Assembly (NCBI RefSeq): GCF_001482385.1
Contig: NZ_CP013611.1
Coordinates: 3,913,501-3,977,500, forward strand
Origin: Pseudoalteromonas rubra
GTDB taxonomy: Bacteria; Pseudomonadota; Gammaproteobacteria; Enterobacterales; Alteromonadaceae
DNA: 64,000 nucleotides
Direction: 5' to 3'
This document shows positions 39,213 through 47,908 of the stretch, in pieces. The position numbers were made by a program, and so were the translations under genes. The notes beneath the pieces were generated by a model, which did not search any database, had not been told where the DNA came from, and saw only the letters and a program-made list of their open reading frames with translations. Each line of letters starts with the position of its first letter. The first letter of the stretch is position 1.

Positions 39213-42188
39213 ATGGTTAGAGTCGCATTATGTGTGGTGCTCGCTTTGATATGTGTATTTACTATGCCAGCACATGGGACCCCACAACAGGATTTCTCTG
39301 AGGTCCTCGGTACGCTGCAACGCATACAGGCAAAGCTGTCTCAGTCACAAGCCAGTCTGACAGTGAATAATCAGCCTGAGCAGGCGGGGATCCCAGAAGG
39401 TGAAGACCTGTTCTTATCTGTTTATGCTGACGGGGTGTACCTGGGTGAGGTGTTTGCGGTTAAAAGTAAGCGCGATGCGCAAGTCGAACTGCGCAGTTTG
39501 TTTGCCGTGCTGGACTTTGCCATTAACGATGACGATAAGCCTGATTATTTTACCGGCTGGTATCTTAGTCCTGAGCGCACTTTTTTACTTGATAGTAAGC
39601 AAAAACGAGCGCAGGTTAATGAGCAGGAATATCGGCTCTCGGAGCAGGATATCTCCCACACGCAGGGTGAAGTCTTCATCGAGTCTGCGCTGATTGCAGA
39701 CTGGTTTGGGTTGGATCTCCAGTTTAACTATACCGATCAAAGATTGCAGGTACAGTCCCCTCTGCCGCTGCCTGCATTGGAACGTCAGGCACGTGCCAAT
39801 CGCCAGATTGCTCAGCATAGCGCCAGCTCAGCGTCGAAACTCGCCTGGAAGCCTAACCCTTATCAAATGTTATCTTCTCCCTTAATGGATATGCAGTTCG
39901 GTTATCGTCGTGACAATGATGAAGATGCTTTTTACTATTCGGCGCTGGGCGCACATGATCTTGCATTCTGGAATGTAGAGTACTTTGTTGCGGGCACAGA
40001 AGGTGATGCGCTGGATCAGGGTCGCTTTAAAGCGAAAAGGGAGGATGCCCAGGGGCGGCTATTGGGCCAGATGCAGGCAACACAGTTAGAGGTTGGTGAT
40101 ATTCAGGCAACTCATATTGGTGACGGACAGTCCACCGGACAAGGTGTGGGGATGCGGGTGTCTGATAAGCCGCTGCACGCTGAAATACAGGAGCAGAGTG
40201 TTCAGATCACAGGCTCGGTGCAGGCAGGCTGGGACGTCGAACTGTATCACAATGGCTTGCTGGTTGCGCAGCAGCTCCAGGTCCAAACGGGCCGTTATGA
40301 TTTTGACCGTATCCCATTGTATTTTGGTAGTAATCAGTTTGAGCTGGTTAAGTATGGGCCACAAGGGCAAGTTGAGCGTGAGCAGCGCAGCTATTTTGTT
40401 GAGGGGACCGGGCTGAAAACTGGTCAGGGTTATTTCGATGTGTCGGTTACCGACAGTGGTAGCTCAATCTTAAGTAATGATCTTGCCCCAACAACGCAGT
40501 CAGGCTGGCATGTTCATGGTCGTTATGACCTGGGATTGTCTGACACTATGTCAGTCTATGGGGGGATCGCTCAGGCGCTGTCGAATGAAGCGCTTATTGA
40601 ACGCACCGTTACGACCGGTGGTACGTTAAGTTTGTGGAACAAAATGCTCCTTAATCTAGATTTATCCCACGATAGCGAGTCGCAGCATCGGGCCAGAGTC
40701 AGTGCCAGAACTGAATGGGCAGGGCAGGCCATCACTGCAGGCTGGCAGACACAGCGTCGATTGCTCAACACCTCACACGTGAACGATGATTATCGTGATA
40801 CCCGGGGGTTGTATATGCGTATGTCAGGCATGTTTGATGTTCTGAATAAGCAGTTATCATATCAAAACCAGGTGCAATGGAATCGCACTGACGAGGATAC
40901 AGAATATACTTTGCTGACCAATCGATTAAGTCTCTCTGTAGGTCGTGTGAATATCAGCAATCAGGTGCAGTGGCAATCTAACAATGCTGCTGGCGACCAC
41001 TCAACGTCGGGTCAGGTGAGATTTCAGACTCGTTTGGGGCGTATATTTGGTCGTTTGATTTTTGATTATGAATTGCACCCTCACAGTGAATTAATTGCCT
41101 ATGAAACGCGTTTTTATCGCAGTCTAAATGAGCAATTTAACGTTGAGTTAAGTTTCAGAGAGACGCTTGAAACTGACTATCAAAAAGGTGAACTGGGCTT
41201 GAACTGGTTGGGCGACAAAATTCGCTTGAACAGTCAGCTCAGTTACGACAGTTACGATGAATGGGAAGTGGGGATAAACGGGCAGTTTAGCTTTGGCTAT
41301 CACCCTCAAAGCGAACAGCTGCTGTTTAGTCAGCGACGATTAGCCAGTAATGGCGCGGTACTGGTCAAGGTCTATCTGGATCATAATGCCAATGGTCTGT
41401 TTGATGAGTCAGATGAAGTGGTACCCGAAGTCAGAGTGCGGGCATTGCAAAATTATATGCAAGGCACCACCGATGAGCAGGGGCTGGTGTTACTCAGTGG
41501 TATGCCGGTGAATCAAAAAACCGATATGGTGATTGATACTGACAGTCTTGAGATGCCTTTTGTCATCCCTGCGATTGAAGGGATGGCGATAACACCACGG
41601 CGAGGTTTCGTTGAATATTTGGAGCTGCCTTTGGTCAATACCAGTGAAATAGAAGGGGTCGTTTACCAACAAACCGAGACAGAAAACGCCCCCATGCCCT
41701 ACGCCGATGTAACTTTGCTGGATGAACAAGGAGTACAGGTTGCACGCACCCAGGCTGCATATGACGGATATTATGTATTCACAGACATTAAGCCTGGTCG
41801 CTATCGGGCACAGGTTGCCAATGCCGCGAGGCGCGGACTGACACACAGTGAGCAAGTGGAAGTGGCGTTATCGCAGCAAGGAGATGTGCTGGTGGAAGTT
41901 GACTTGCAGCTGGCACCCCAGTCAACTCAGGATATTACGGTGCTCTCTGTCGGGCGCTTTACCTCGCTGTCGGTATTAAAAACCTACGCTATGCTGCTGC
42001 GTCAGCGACATCGTCAATTGATCACTGATCCCCCGTTTTATCTCTTTGACGACAAGGCACAGACTTACACGCTGGGTATTGCATTCACGCAAAATGATGC
42101 AGATACAACGCAACTGCAACAACGTTGTAATGCATTGCAAACAGCGGGCGTGCCGTGTCAACTTGAACACACAGAATTAAAACATTAA
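39213..42188 (+). CDS. Outer-membrane usher-like protein with C-terminal SPOR-like tail
   Basis: A 991-residue outer-membrane protein. A signal peptide ends near PAHG. An N-terminal periplasmic domain (about 50-185) with PEGEDLFLSVYADG and SALIADWFGLDL resembles usher N-domains. A long run of amphipathic beta strands (about 205-700) forms the pore region, with QAGWDVELYHNGLLVAQQ and SYFVEGTGLKTG as usher-plug-like segments. A Ca-binding-like DHNANGLFDESDE lies near 728. A carboxypeptidase-regulatory/SdrD-like beta domain (AYDGYYVFTDIKPGRYRAQV) follows. The last 80 residues look like a divergent SPOR domain with a Cys pair (QQRCNALQTAGVPCQLE). The usher assignment rests on domain layout and the neighbouring chaperone and pilins; the SPOR-like tail is unusual. 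Confidence 0.75.
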   Translation: MVRVALCVVLALICVFTMPAHGTPQQDFSEVLGTLQRIQAKLSQSQASLTVNNQPEQAGIPEGEDLFLSVYADGVYLGEVFAVKSKRDAQVELRSLFAVLDFAINDDDKPDYFTGWYLSPERTFLLDSKQKRAQVNEQEYRLSEQDISHTQGEVFIESALIADWFGLDLQFNYTDQRLQVQSPLPLPALERQARANRQIAQHSASSASKLAWKPNPYQMLSSPLMDMQFGYRRDNDEDAFYYSALGAHDLAFWNVEYFVAGTEGDALDQGRFKAKREDAQGRLLGQMQATQLEVGDIQATHIGDGQSTGQGVGMRVSDKPLHAEIQEQSVQITGSVQAGWDVELYHNGLLVAQQLQVQTGRYDFDRIPLYFGSNQFELVKYGPQGQVEREQRSYFVEGTGLKTGQGYFDVSVTDSGSSILSNDLAPTTQSGWHVHGRYDLGLSDTMSVYGGIAQALSNEALIERTVTTGGTLSLWNKMLLNLDLSHDSESQHRARVSARTEWAGQAITAGWQTQRRLLNTSHVNDDYRDTRGLYMRMSGMFDVLNKQLSYQNQVQWNRTDEDTEYTLLTNRLSLSVGRVNISNQVQWQSNNAAGDHSTSGQVRFQTRLGRIFGRLIFDYELHPHSELIAYETRFYRSLNEQFNVELSFRETLETDYQKGELGLNWLGDKIRLNSQLSYDSYDEWEVGINGQFSFGYHPQSEQLLFSQRRLASNGAVLVKVYLDHNANGLFDESDEVVPEVRVRALQNYMQGTTDEQGLVLLSGMPVNQKTDMVIDTDSLEMPFVIPAIEGMAITPRRGFVEYLELPLVNTSEIEGVVYQQTETENAPMPYADVTLLDEQGVQVARTQAAYDGYYVFTDIKPGRYRAQVANAARRGLTHSEQVEVALSQQGDVLVEVDLQLAPQSTQDITVLSVGRFTSLSVLKTYAMLLRQRHRQLITDPPFYLFDDKAQTYTLGIAFTQNDADTTQLQQRCNALQTAGVPCQLEHTELKH

Positions 42189-42200
42189 AGGGAACGAGTT

Positions 42201-42884
42201 ATGAAGTTATTACCTTACCTGGTATGGCCTTTGCTGGGCTTGATCAGTGGGTGTGCCAGTAATAGTCAGGATGACCAGCGACTGGTCGAATTAGAGCAGC
42301 AACTCACGCAGTTGAATGCAGAAGTACAACAGATGAAGCACAGTATTGAGCAGTGGCAGCAGGTGGCGCCACAGGTTAATGAGTTGCTGACCATTGAACA
42401 GGACCTTGACCTGTTAAGCACACAGTTGCAGCTGGCACTGACACCAGGTCAGCCACAGTCTGAGGTGATGGTCGCTCAAGTGGACAAGCCGCCGGGCATT
42501 GTCGAGCAGCACCTGACTGTGCCGACGCCACTTGTAGAAGCACCCGAAGTTACCGCGCCCGATCAGGTACCTGTAAAGGAATCTTCCACTGAACAGCGGT
42601 TAGTCGTGGCAGAAAAAAAGGCTGAGTTTGCAGTACAACTGGCTTCTACCAGAAAACAAAGTCAGTTAAAAACCGTTCACCAGCGTCTGCTAAAAGACTA
42701 TCCACCGTTGCGGCAGCATCCGGTTAATGTTGAGCAAGTGGAGGTCCGTGGGCAGCGGTATTTCCGGCTGAAACTTGGTGCGTTTGAAAATAAGGCGCAA
42801 GGACAGGCGCTGTGTGCTGAACTCCGACCATTTCACCCACAGTGTTTGTTAAGTCACTACACAGACAACCCGATCACGTTATAG
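42201..42884 (+). CDS. SPOR domain lipoprotein closing the chaperone-usher locus
   Basis: A 227-residue predicted lipoprotein 12 bases after the usher gene. The lipobox is LISGCAS near residue 19. A heptad-rich coiled coil (about 27-80, QQLTQLNAEVQQMKHSIEQW) leads into a Pro/Val/Glu-rich linker and a C-terminal SPOR domain (about 145-222: EFAVQLAS, KDYPPL, YFRLKLGAFENK, ALCAELRPFHPQC). It shares layout and phrases with the protein at 36407, so the locus begins and ends with related SPOR lipoproteins. The function is unproven; a peptidoglycan-binding scaffold for the pilus machine is a reasonable inference. Confidence 0.74.
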   Translation: MKLLPYLVWPLLGLISGCASNSQDDQRLVELEQQLTQLNAEVQQMKHSIEQWQQVAPQVNELLTIEQDLDLLSTQLQLALTPGQPQSEVMVAQVDKPPGIVEQHLTVPTPLVEAPEVTAPDQVPVKESSTEQRLVVAEKKAEFAVQLASTRKQSQLKTVHQRLLKDYPPLRQHPVNVEQVEVRGQRYFRLKLGAFENKAQGQALCAELRPFHPQCLLSHYTDNPITL

Positions 42885-42952
42885 CATGTCCGTAAACCGC
42901 ATTATGGATCGCTTCTTGCATTTGTCTCGTCAAATAGAAAGAGGTGATCATT

Positions 42953-43549
42953 ATGCAACTTCCTGCCGTGATAGTCGCACTGGCCCTGTCGGTGCTGCTC
43001 AGTGGCTGCGCTGGAATAATGAAAGCGCAGGAACAAGACAAGGTGGAGCAAGTGCCCCCCTTGCCGACATTACACCAGTATATGGGGCAACTTGCTGCCG
43101 CTTTGGGGGAACACAGTCGCCCGCTTAAGCCTGGCGCAACGGTCGCGGTGACGAGTTTTTATCTTGCTGACCAGCTGGGTAATGCGCTCGCGAGCAACCA
43201 GGGGAGTGGCCTGAGCACTCAGGTTCAGGAAAGTCTGATCAGCTATGTAACGCAAATGGGGCTGGAAGTGGTAGAGTTTCGGTTACAACGCACTTTAACT
43301 TTGTCGGACAGTGCCGATAACTTATTAAGCCGTGATATAGCGTTATTGCGAGAACGTCATAAATTTGACCTCGCGCTAACGGGCACCATCAGTGAAAGCC
43401 ATGACCATTACACGATCAATGCGCGATTGATCACTATGCTTGATAGCCGCACTGCATCCGCTGCGACCATCTCTGTGCCCAAAGCGGTATTGTGGGGGGA
43501 TGAAAAAGCCCAAATGCGAGACGGCAAGTTACATCGCGGCCAGTATTAG
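42953..43549 (+). CDS. FlgO-like lipoprotein, divergent paralogue 1
   Basis: A 198-residue lipoprotein with lipobox LLSGCAG near residue 19. GAGG sits 9 bases before the ATG at 42953. The body has the FlgO-domain plan (VAVTSFYLADQLGN, then a helix, FDLALTGTISESHDHYTINARLI) but lacks the VIDFK-type segment and the central GDFxFSRD motif is replaced by SADNLLSRD, so it is the most divergent of three tandem copies. It lies 68 bases after the SPOR lipoprotein gene and 11 bases before flgO. A role in the outer-membrane ring or sheath region of the flagellum is inferred from the family. Confidence 0.7.
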   Translation: MQLPAVIVALALSVLLSGCAGIMKAQEQDKVEQVPPLPTLHQYMGQLAAALGEHSRPLKPGATVAVTSFYLADQLGNALASNQGSGLSTQVQESLISYVTQMGLEVVEFRLQRTLTLSDSADNLLSRDIALLRERHKFDLALTGTISESHDHYTINARLITMLDSRTASAATISVPKAVLWGDEKAQMRDGKLHRGQY

Positions 43550-43560
43550 TGGAGACAAAG

Positions 43561-44214
43561 ATGAAAAAATCTGTGATAGCGCTTGTGTTACCTACCCTTA
43601 CCTTGTTTGGGTGTGCACAGCTGGGCATGACCAAACACCAGGAAACCACAATGGCACCTGGCAAGTTTAGTGCTGCGGAGCAGTTTCAGGCGCACCCCAG
43701 AGGGGTGCAGCAAATGACAGTATCACAACGTATGGCGGCCAAAAACGTGACGCACTACGTACAAAAGCTGATGCAAGACATGATCAGTAATGTGAAATAC
43801 ATTAATGACCAAACACCTGTTGCGGTATCGAGCTTTGTCTTTTTAGATGAAGACTTTAATCATGCGACTTTGCTGGGTAATCAGATTGCTGAAAGTTTCA
43901 TACACGAGCTGCATAATTTTGGTGTGCCGGTCATTGACTTTAAAACAACGGATTTTATGCGAGTCACCAAACATGGTGATTTCATTTTCAGCCGTGATTT
44001 TTTAGAGCTGTCTGATGAGCTGCCGTTTAAATACGTGCTGGCAGGCACGCTGTCGCATCACCAGGGCGGGATCTTAGTCAACGCCCGGATAGTGGGCATG
44101 CAAAGCAAAATGGTGGTTGGTACAGCACAAGGGTTTTTGCCTCAGTCAGTGGTGAATGCGCTGAGAGACGGTGCGATCCACGACGGGATCCGGTTACAAA
44201 GAGCGGGTGAGTGA
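43561..44214 (+). CDS. flgO: FlgO, flagellar outer-membrane lipoprotein
   Basis: A 217-residue lipoprotein with lipobox TLFGCAQ. It has the full FlgO-domain pattern: PVAVSSFVFLDED, LLGNQIAESFIHELHNFGVPV followed by IDFKTTDFMRVT, GDFIFSRD, and AGTLSHHQGGILVNARIVG. In Vibrio, FlgO with FlgP and FlgT forms outer-membrane ring structures needed for polar-flagellum stability and high-torque motility. The ATG at 43561 is used; the ATG at 43549 overlaps the previous stop. It is the best FlgO match of the three copies. Confidence 0.85.
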   Translation: MKKSVIALVLPTLTLFGCAQLGMTKHQETTMAPGKFSAAEQFQAHPRGVQQMTVSQRMAAKNVTHYVQKLMQDMISNVKYINDQTPVAVSSFVFLDEDFNHATLLGNQIAESFIHELHNFGVPVIDFKTTDFMRVTKHGDFIFSRDFLELSDELPFKYVLAGTLSHHQGGILVNARIVGMQSKMVVGTAQGFLPQSVVNALRDGAIHDGIRLQRAGE

Positions 44215-44216
44215 TC

Positions 44217-44876
44217 ATGAAAACACGCATTCTGAGTGGCTTAACGCTGTCGGTCGTGATGTTGAGTGGCTGTCAGATGATGGGCAAGCAACCTGCCTCG
44301 TCAACAGTAACGACCACTGCCATGACACCTAAAGTGGCAAAATTTCGTGAAATAGAAGTGCTTTACGAGGCGTTGGAAGAACAGGCGCCTGAAGCTGAGC
44401 ATCCGGTTGATCCGGGGTTTGTGAGTGAGCGGCATCGTAAACAGGTCGCCAACTATGCATCTCAGATAGCGCTGGAGTTATCCGACTCTTTGCTGGGCGT
44501 ACACCCACATTCGGTGGCGGTGACGAGCTTTGTAAGCTTTGATGATACGCTGCGAAGCAGCAACCAGTTGGGTAATCAGCTGTCAGAAAACCTGATCCAT
44601 GCTTTTCAGAAGCTCGGCTATGCGGCACTGGATTTTAAGTCGCAGCAACAGATCCAGGTCACGCGCAGCGGTGATTTCGTTTTTTCACGGGATAACAGAG
44701 CTTTACCGGGTAAACCAGACCCCAGTCATGTGCTCTCTGGCACGATGATCTATCGTGATCGGGGTGTTGAGGTCAATGCGCGTTTGCTGGACTTTGAAAG
44801 CCGTCTCGTGGTTGCCAGTTGCATGGTGACTATTCCTTACTTTGTGCTGGATTCAGGCGCAACCGCGGCCAGATAA
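44217..44876 (+). CDS. FlgO-like lipoprotein, paralogue 3
   Basis: A 219-residue lipoprotein with lipobox MLSGCQM near residue 19. It starts 2 bases after the flgO stop. The FlgO domain is intact (SVAVTSFVSFDD, SNQLGNQLSENLIHAFQKLG, LDFKSQQQIQVTRSGDFVFSRD, LSGTMIYRDRGVEVNARLL) but is preceded by an extra acidic 50-residue segment. With the two preceding genes it makes a tandem triplication in one operon. It may form a heteromeric ring with FlgO; no direct evidence. Confidence 0.76.
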   Translation: MKTRILSGLTLSVVMLSGCQMMGKQPASSTVTTTAMTPKVAKFREIEVLYEALEEQAPEAEHPVDPGFVSERHRKQVANYASQIALELSDSLLGVHPHSVAVTSFVSFDDTLRSSNQLGNQLSENLIHAFQKLGYAALDFKSQQQIQVTRSGDFVFSRDNRALPGKPDPSHVLSGTMIYRDRGVEVNARLLDFESRLVVASCMVTIPYFVLDSGATAAR

Positions 44877-44961
44877 TCTCAACCCGGCAGGGCGTGTACC
44901 GCGTCACTGCCAGCCTCACTACTCATAAAAGCGTATTTAATTTTTATTAAGAATCAATCGG

Positions 44962-44990
44962 TTGACCAATAAGCTGAAAAGGCTTACTAT
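44962..44990 (+). promoter_or_regulatory. Sigma-70 promoter of tRNA-Arg
   Basis: TTGACC (44962-44967), a 17-base spacer and TACTAT (44985-44990), with transcription expected to begin just upstream of the tRNA at 45007. The CGCG-rich start region fits a stringently controlled tRNA promoter. Confidence 0.65.
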
Positions 44991-45006
44991 TTTGACACCG
45001 CGCTGT

Positions 45007-45081
45007 GGCCTCTTAGTTAAATGGATATAACAGTCCCCTCCTAAGGGATAGTTGCAGGTTCGATTCCTGCAGGGGCCGCCA
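45007..45081 (+). tRNA. tRNA-Arg (anticodon CCU)
   Basis: A 75-base cloverleaf reads from GGCCTCT to AGGGGCC with discriminator G and an encoded CCA. The anticodon stem is GTCCC/GGGAT with loop CTCCTAA, so the anticodon CCU is at 45040-45042. The T arm is GCAGG-TTCGATT-CCTGC. It reads the rare AGG codon. It lies alone between the FlgO-like genes and flgT. Confidence 0.95.
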
Positions 45082-45110
45082 CGTTATAGTTGACGAAACT
45101 ATACGTCTGT

Positions 45111-46301
45111 TTACAGCGCAAAATCTTCCTGTTTTTGTACCATGACTTCCACCAAATCATTGATCTGAATATTATTCAGCGGGCGTTTTGAGATATTTTC
45201 GGCGATCGCATTTTGTGCATTCACTTGAGTGACACGCACCTGATTGAGTGTTTTGATACTCTGTGCAAAAAACTGGTTGGTCGCGCTTTGCATATCCCGG
45301 CGATGAGAAATCGTCAGCAACTGGCCTATCTCAATACCATGGTTGCTGCCCAGATTGATGACCAGCTTGCCCTGCTCACGATGTAAAATTTTGCCTCTGC
45401 TGGGCAGACAGGACAGGGCTGAGTCCAGATCCTGGGCCACGCTGTTAAAAACGCTCTGGATCTGTTTAGCATAATTGGTACGCCAGAAGGTGTCGCTATA
45501 GACGTCAACAATCTTGGTCTTTTCGTAAGGCCAGACGCCACTGACGGCATAGTGTTTTTGCCACACTTTATCCCGGGTAAGGGCATCGAATGCGACAAAA
45601 TCGATTTTAAAGCTGCGCACGTATTCCTCATCCTGCCAGAATGCGTAATCGTCATTCATTTGTTCCCCGGCAGCGACGTCTGTGATCTGGCTCATCAGCA
45701 CATATTGACTATTGCTTAGCGTGGTCAAAGAGTCGATCAGTTGTTCATCATATTCAAAGCGTTGAGTGAAAAAGGGGCGGGCGTTGATCGCATGATCCAG
45801 ATAAGGAATGGGTTTCACGGTCAGTTTGCGTTGTGCCAGGGTATGATAAAGTCGTTCGCTGGTGGCCTTGGCAATGTCAAAAATTTGACCCAGGCGTGCC
45901 TGATGAGGCTGAATGAGCTGGCTTTGCGTGATCGTCACTTGTTTCGCAACGGCGGCTTGTGTGCACTGTTCCAGCTTGGGGAAGATATCCAGGTGCAAAG
46001 TCACACTGACGATACCATCTTGTTTTTGTTCGGATACCAGATTGATTTGCTGGATCTCGCCATGACTTTTAATCTTGATCTGATCTTGTGTTAACACCCC
46101 GTCAGCCAGTGTCTGGACACTGGATACGGTTGCTCCGGAGAAGATCAGTGCTTGCGTAATGGCATCCTGTACGGCTTCTTGTCGTGCTTCGGCCATGTCT
46201 TCGGTGTGGGCATTGGCATAGCCTGTGACTTCAAACCACTCTGCACTGGCCCCAAAACTGGCGGTGGCCAGTAACACACTCATAATACGCGACAATTTCA
46301 T
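45111..46301 (-). CDS. flgT: FlgT, flagellar H-ring assembly protein
   Basis: A 396-residue periplasmic protein with a signal peptide ending GASA before EWFEVTGYA. It shows the three-part FlgT plan: an N-domain (EVTGYANAHTEDMAEARQEAVQDA), a middle domain (about 105-300) and a C-terminal domain (GKLVINLGSNHGIEIGQLLTI). In Vibrio, FlgT builds the H ring around the LP ring and is needed to recruit the MotX/Y T ring for sodium-driven polar motors. It is divergent from flgP. Confidence 0.9.
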   Translation of the reverse strand: MKLSRIMSVLLATASFGASAEWFEVTGYANAHTEDMAEARQEAVQDAITQALIFSGATVSSVQTLADGVLTQDQIKIKSHGEIQQINLVSEQKQDGIVSVTLHLDIFPKLEQCTQAAVAKQVTITQSQLIQPHQARLGQIFDIAKATSERLYHTLAQRKLTVKPIPYLDHAINARPFFTQRFEYDEQLIDSLTTLSNSQYVLMSQITDVAAGEQMNDDYAFWQDEEYVRSFKIDFVAFDALTRDKVWQKHYAVSGVWPYEKTKIVDVYSDTFWRTNYAKQIQSVFNSVAQDLDSALSCLPSRGKILHREQGKLVINLGSNHGIEIGQLLTISHRRDMQSATNQFFAQSIKTLNQVRVTQVNAQNAIAENISKRPLNNIQINDLVEVMVQKQEDFAL

Positions 46302-46435
46302 GACTTATTACCGAACTGATTGCAAATCTCTGTTCTAACTCAGCAAGTCCCGTGCCAATGGTGTTGGCAAGGTTTGTGCATACAGATTGCTTACTTGATG
46401 ATATGGCCAATGGGCCACACAGAGGAGTTACCCCT

Positions 46436-46930
46436 ATGAATCAGTTTAGAGCGCTTTGGCATCAACGGGTAGTCAGCCTGGTCAAGTCCTGTGCTGTTGC
46501 AACGGTACTGGGGCTGGCAGGATGTAGCTCTATCATAGATAAACATGTGGAATACAGTTATGTGAAGCCCGACTCTTACCCGGTCCTCAAAGCAGTCGGC
46601 TATGCCCCTTTAAGTTCACAGCCAGGCAGCAGTGAGAGCGAAAAAATGCTGATGGCCATTAAGGTATCAAAACTGGAAGCTTACCGTGAGTTGGCCGAGC
46701 AGGTGTATGGTCACAGATTAAGTGCCAGTACGACGGTACAGGGGGCTGTGGCGCAAAATGATGGATTACGCAGCCAGGTGCAGGGTCTTATTCGTGGCGC
46801 TAAGGTTATGAAGAGCTATGCGGTTGGGGATATTTACACCACTGAGCTGGAGCTGGATATGAAGCGTGTTTACGATTTGTATATTGGTGAGGTTAAGCCA
46901 CGCAAGGTGGAACGGGTAACGTATTACTGA
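46436..46930 (+). CDS. flgP: FlgP, flagellar outer-membrane lipoprotein (LPP20 family)
   Basis: A 164-residue lipoprotein. The ATG at 46436 (GAGG upstream) gives a signal ending in lipobox GLAGCSS near residue 30. The LPP20/FlgP domain is seen in ALKAVGYAPL-like and SKLEAYRELAEQVYG segments and in the C-terminal TELELDMKRVYDLY. In Vibrio and Campylobacter, FlgP forms an outer-membrane-associated disk or ring of the polar motor. It is separated from flgO by the tRNA and the opposing flgT. Confidence 0.88.
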   Translation: MNQFRALWHQRVVSLVKSCAVATVLGLAGCSSIIDKHVEYSYVKPDSYPVLKAVGYAPLSSQPGSSESEKMLMAIKVSKLEAYRELAEQVYGHRLSASTTVQGAVAQNDGLRSQVQGLIRGAKVMKSYAVGDIYTTELELDMKRVYDLYIGEVKPRKVERVTYY

Positions 46931-47061
46931 GCGCAGCTTAGTCAATAAAACCGGCAAATTATGTCCTTTGCTTTCAGTGTGCCTTCAATTTATACTGTTT
47001 AAATATACACACTGCCTCAGCGCGGCTGAGGTGAATGGTCAGGTCAATAGGAGGTTTGTCG

Positions 47062-47553
47062 GTGCTGGATCCGAGAAATGAAGCTCAAAAAGTGCTTAGT
47101 CGTTTATGGTGTGACAGCCAGTTTCCGGTTGATCCTGTTACTATCTGTAAGTCACTTGGGCTGGAAGTTGTTGAGATGGCGCTGCCGGATAAAGTGTCCG
47201 GGGCGTTGATCAAAGAAGCCGGCGTCGATCCTGTTATTGTGCTGCATCAGGACGATCATTTAAATCGTAAGCGGTTTAGCTGTGCCCATGAGCTGGGTCA
47301 TTATATTTCTCGCATCGAGTCTGACAACACAGATAAAGAATACGAATATATCGACCTCAGAGGTCCGAGCGCGTCAACCGGCGAAGACGAGGAAGAAGTG
47401 TTTGCCAACCAGTTTGCTGCAAACTTGCTGATGCCCAATGAAGAAGTGAAACGGTTGCACCGTAAGAAAGTTGCTCATTTTGAGATGGCCATTCATTTTG
47501 GTGTGTCCGTTGAAGCACTCAAATATAAGCTCAATGCGCTGGAGCTGTTGTAA
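47062..47553 (+). CDS. ImmA/IrrE family zinc metallopeptidase
   Basis: A 163-residue protein starting with GTG at 47062, chosen because a perfect AGGAGG lies 7 bases upstream; an ATG at 47035 has a poorer site. The zinc motif HELGH is at residues 76-80 and a third ligand is probably in EEVFANQFAANLLMP (Glu near 111-112). This is the IrrE/ImmA domain without an attached HTH, so it would need a partner for targeting. Members cleave or destabilise repressors in phage, ICE and stress responses. The stop overlaps the next start (TAATG), so it is a two-gene unit placed between flgP and flgN. Confidence 0.85.
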   Translation: MLDPRNEAQKVLSRLWCDSQFPVDPVTICKSLGLEVVEMALPDKVSGALIKEAGVDPVIVLHQDDHLNRKRFSCAHELGHYISRIESDNTDKEYEYIDLRGPSASTGEDEEEVFANQFAANLLMPNEEVKRLHRKKVAHFEMAIHFGVSVEALKYKLNALELL

Positions 47554-47894
47554 TGGCACAAAGCAGGGAAGCGCAAAAGGCAGAGCAGTCATCGTTTGCT
47601 GCGCAAATTAAGCATAACTTCAAAGAAAACAAGTTCACCAATGTGGACCCCATGCAAGTTCAGAAGGTCAAAGATGCAGAGTCAGATCGAGGCCTGAAGC
47701 AGAAATATGCCTGGTGGTTTATCGGGATTTTGGTTGTTCAGTTATTCATTATGAATTTAGTGTTGGTGCTGGTTGGTATGGATAAATTGCACTTTGAGGA
47801 GTGGACGCTTAACTTATATATGGCAGGGACTCTGGCCGAAGTGTTTGGCGTGATCCTAGTGATTACAAAAAACTTGTTTCCCACAAAGGCTTAG
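47553..47894 (+). CDS. Small two-helix membrane protein coupled to the ImmA-like gene
   Basis: A 113-residue protein I do not recognise as a named family. A charged N-terminal half (about 50 residues, Lys/Gln/Glu-rich) is followed by two membrane helices (about 53-75 and 86-106) and a very short tail. It overlaps the peptidase gene stop by one base, implying coupled synthesis in similar amounts. It may anchor the peptidase or be its substrate. Similar membrane proteins next to ImmA-like peptidases occur in mobile and defence-associated loci, but a role here is conjecture. Confidence 0.72.
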   Translation: MAQSREAQKAEQSSFAAQIKHNFKENKFTNVDPMQVQKVKDAESDRGLKQKYAWWFIGILVVQLFIMNLVLVLVGMDKLHFEEWTLNLYMAGTLAEVFGVILVITKNLFPTKA

Positions 47895-47908
47895 CCCGAC
47901 CAAACTGA

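Noticed and set aside
45007-45110. Integration site of a mobile element at the tRNA-Arg 3' end
   Set aside because: No integrase gene is nearby and no direct repeat of the tRNA 3' end was seen by eye in the flanking region.
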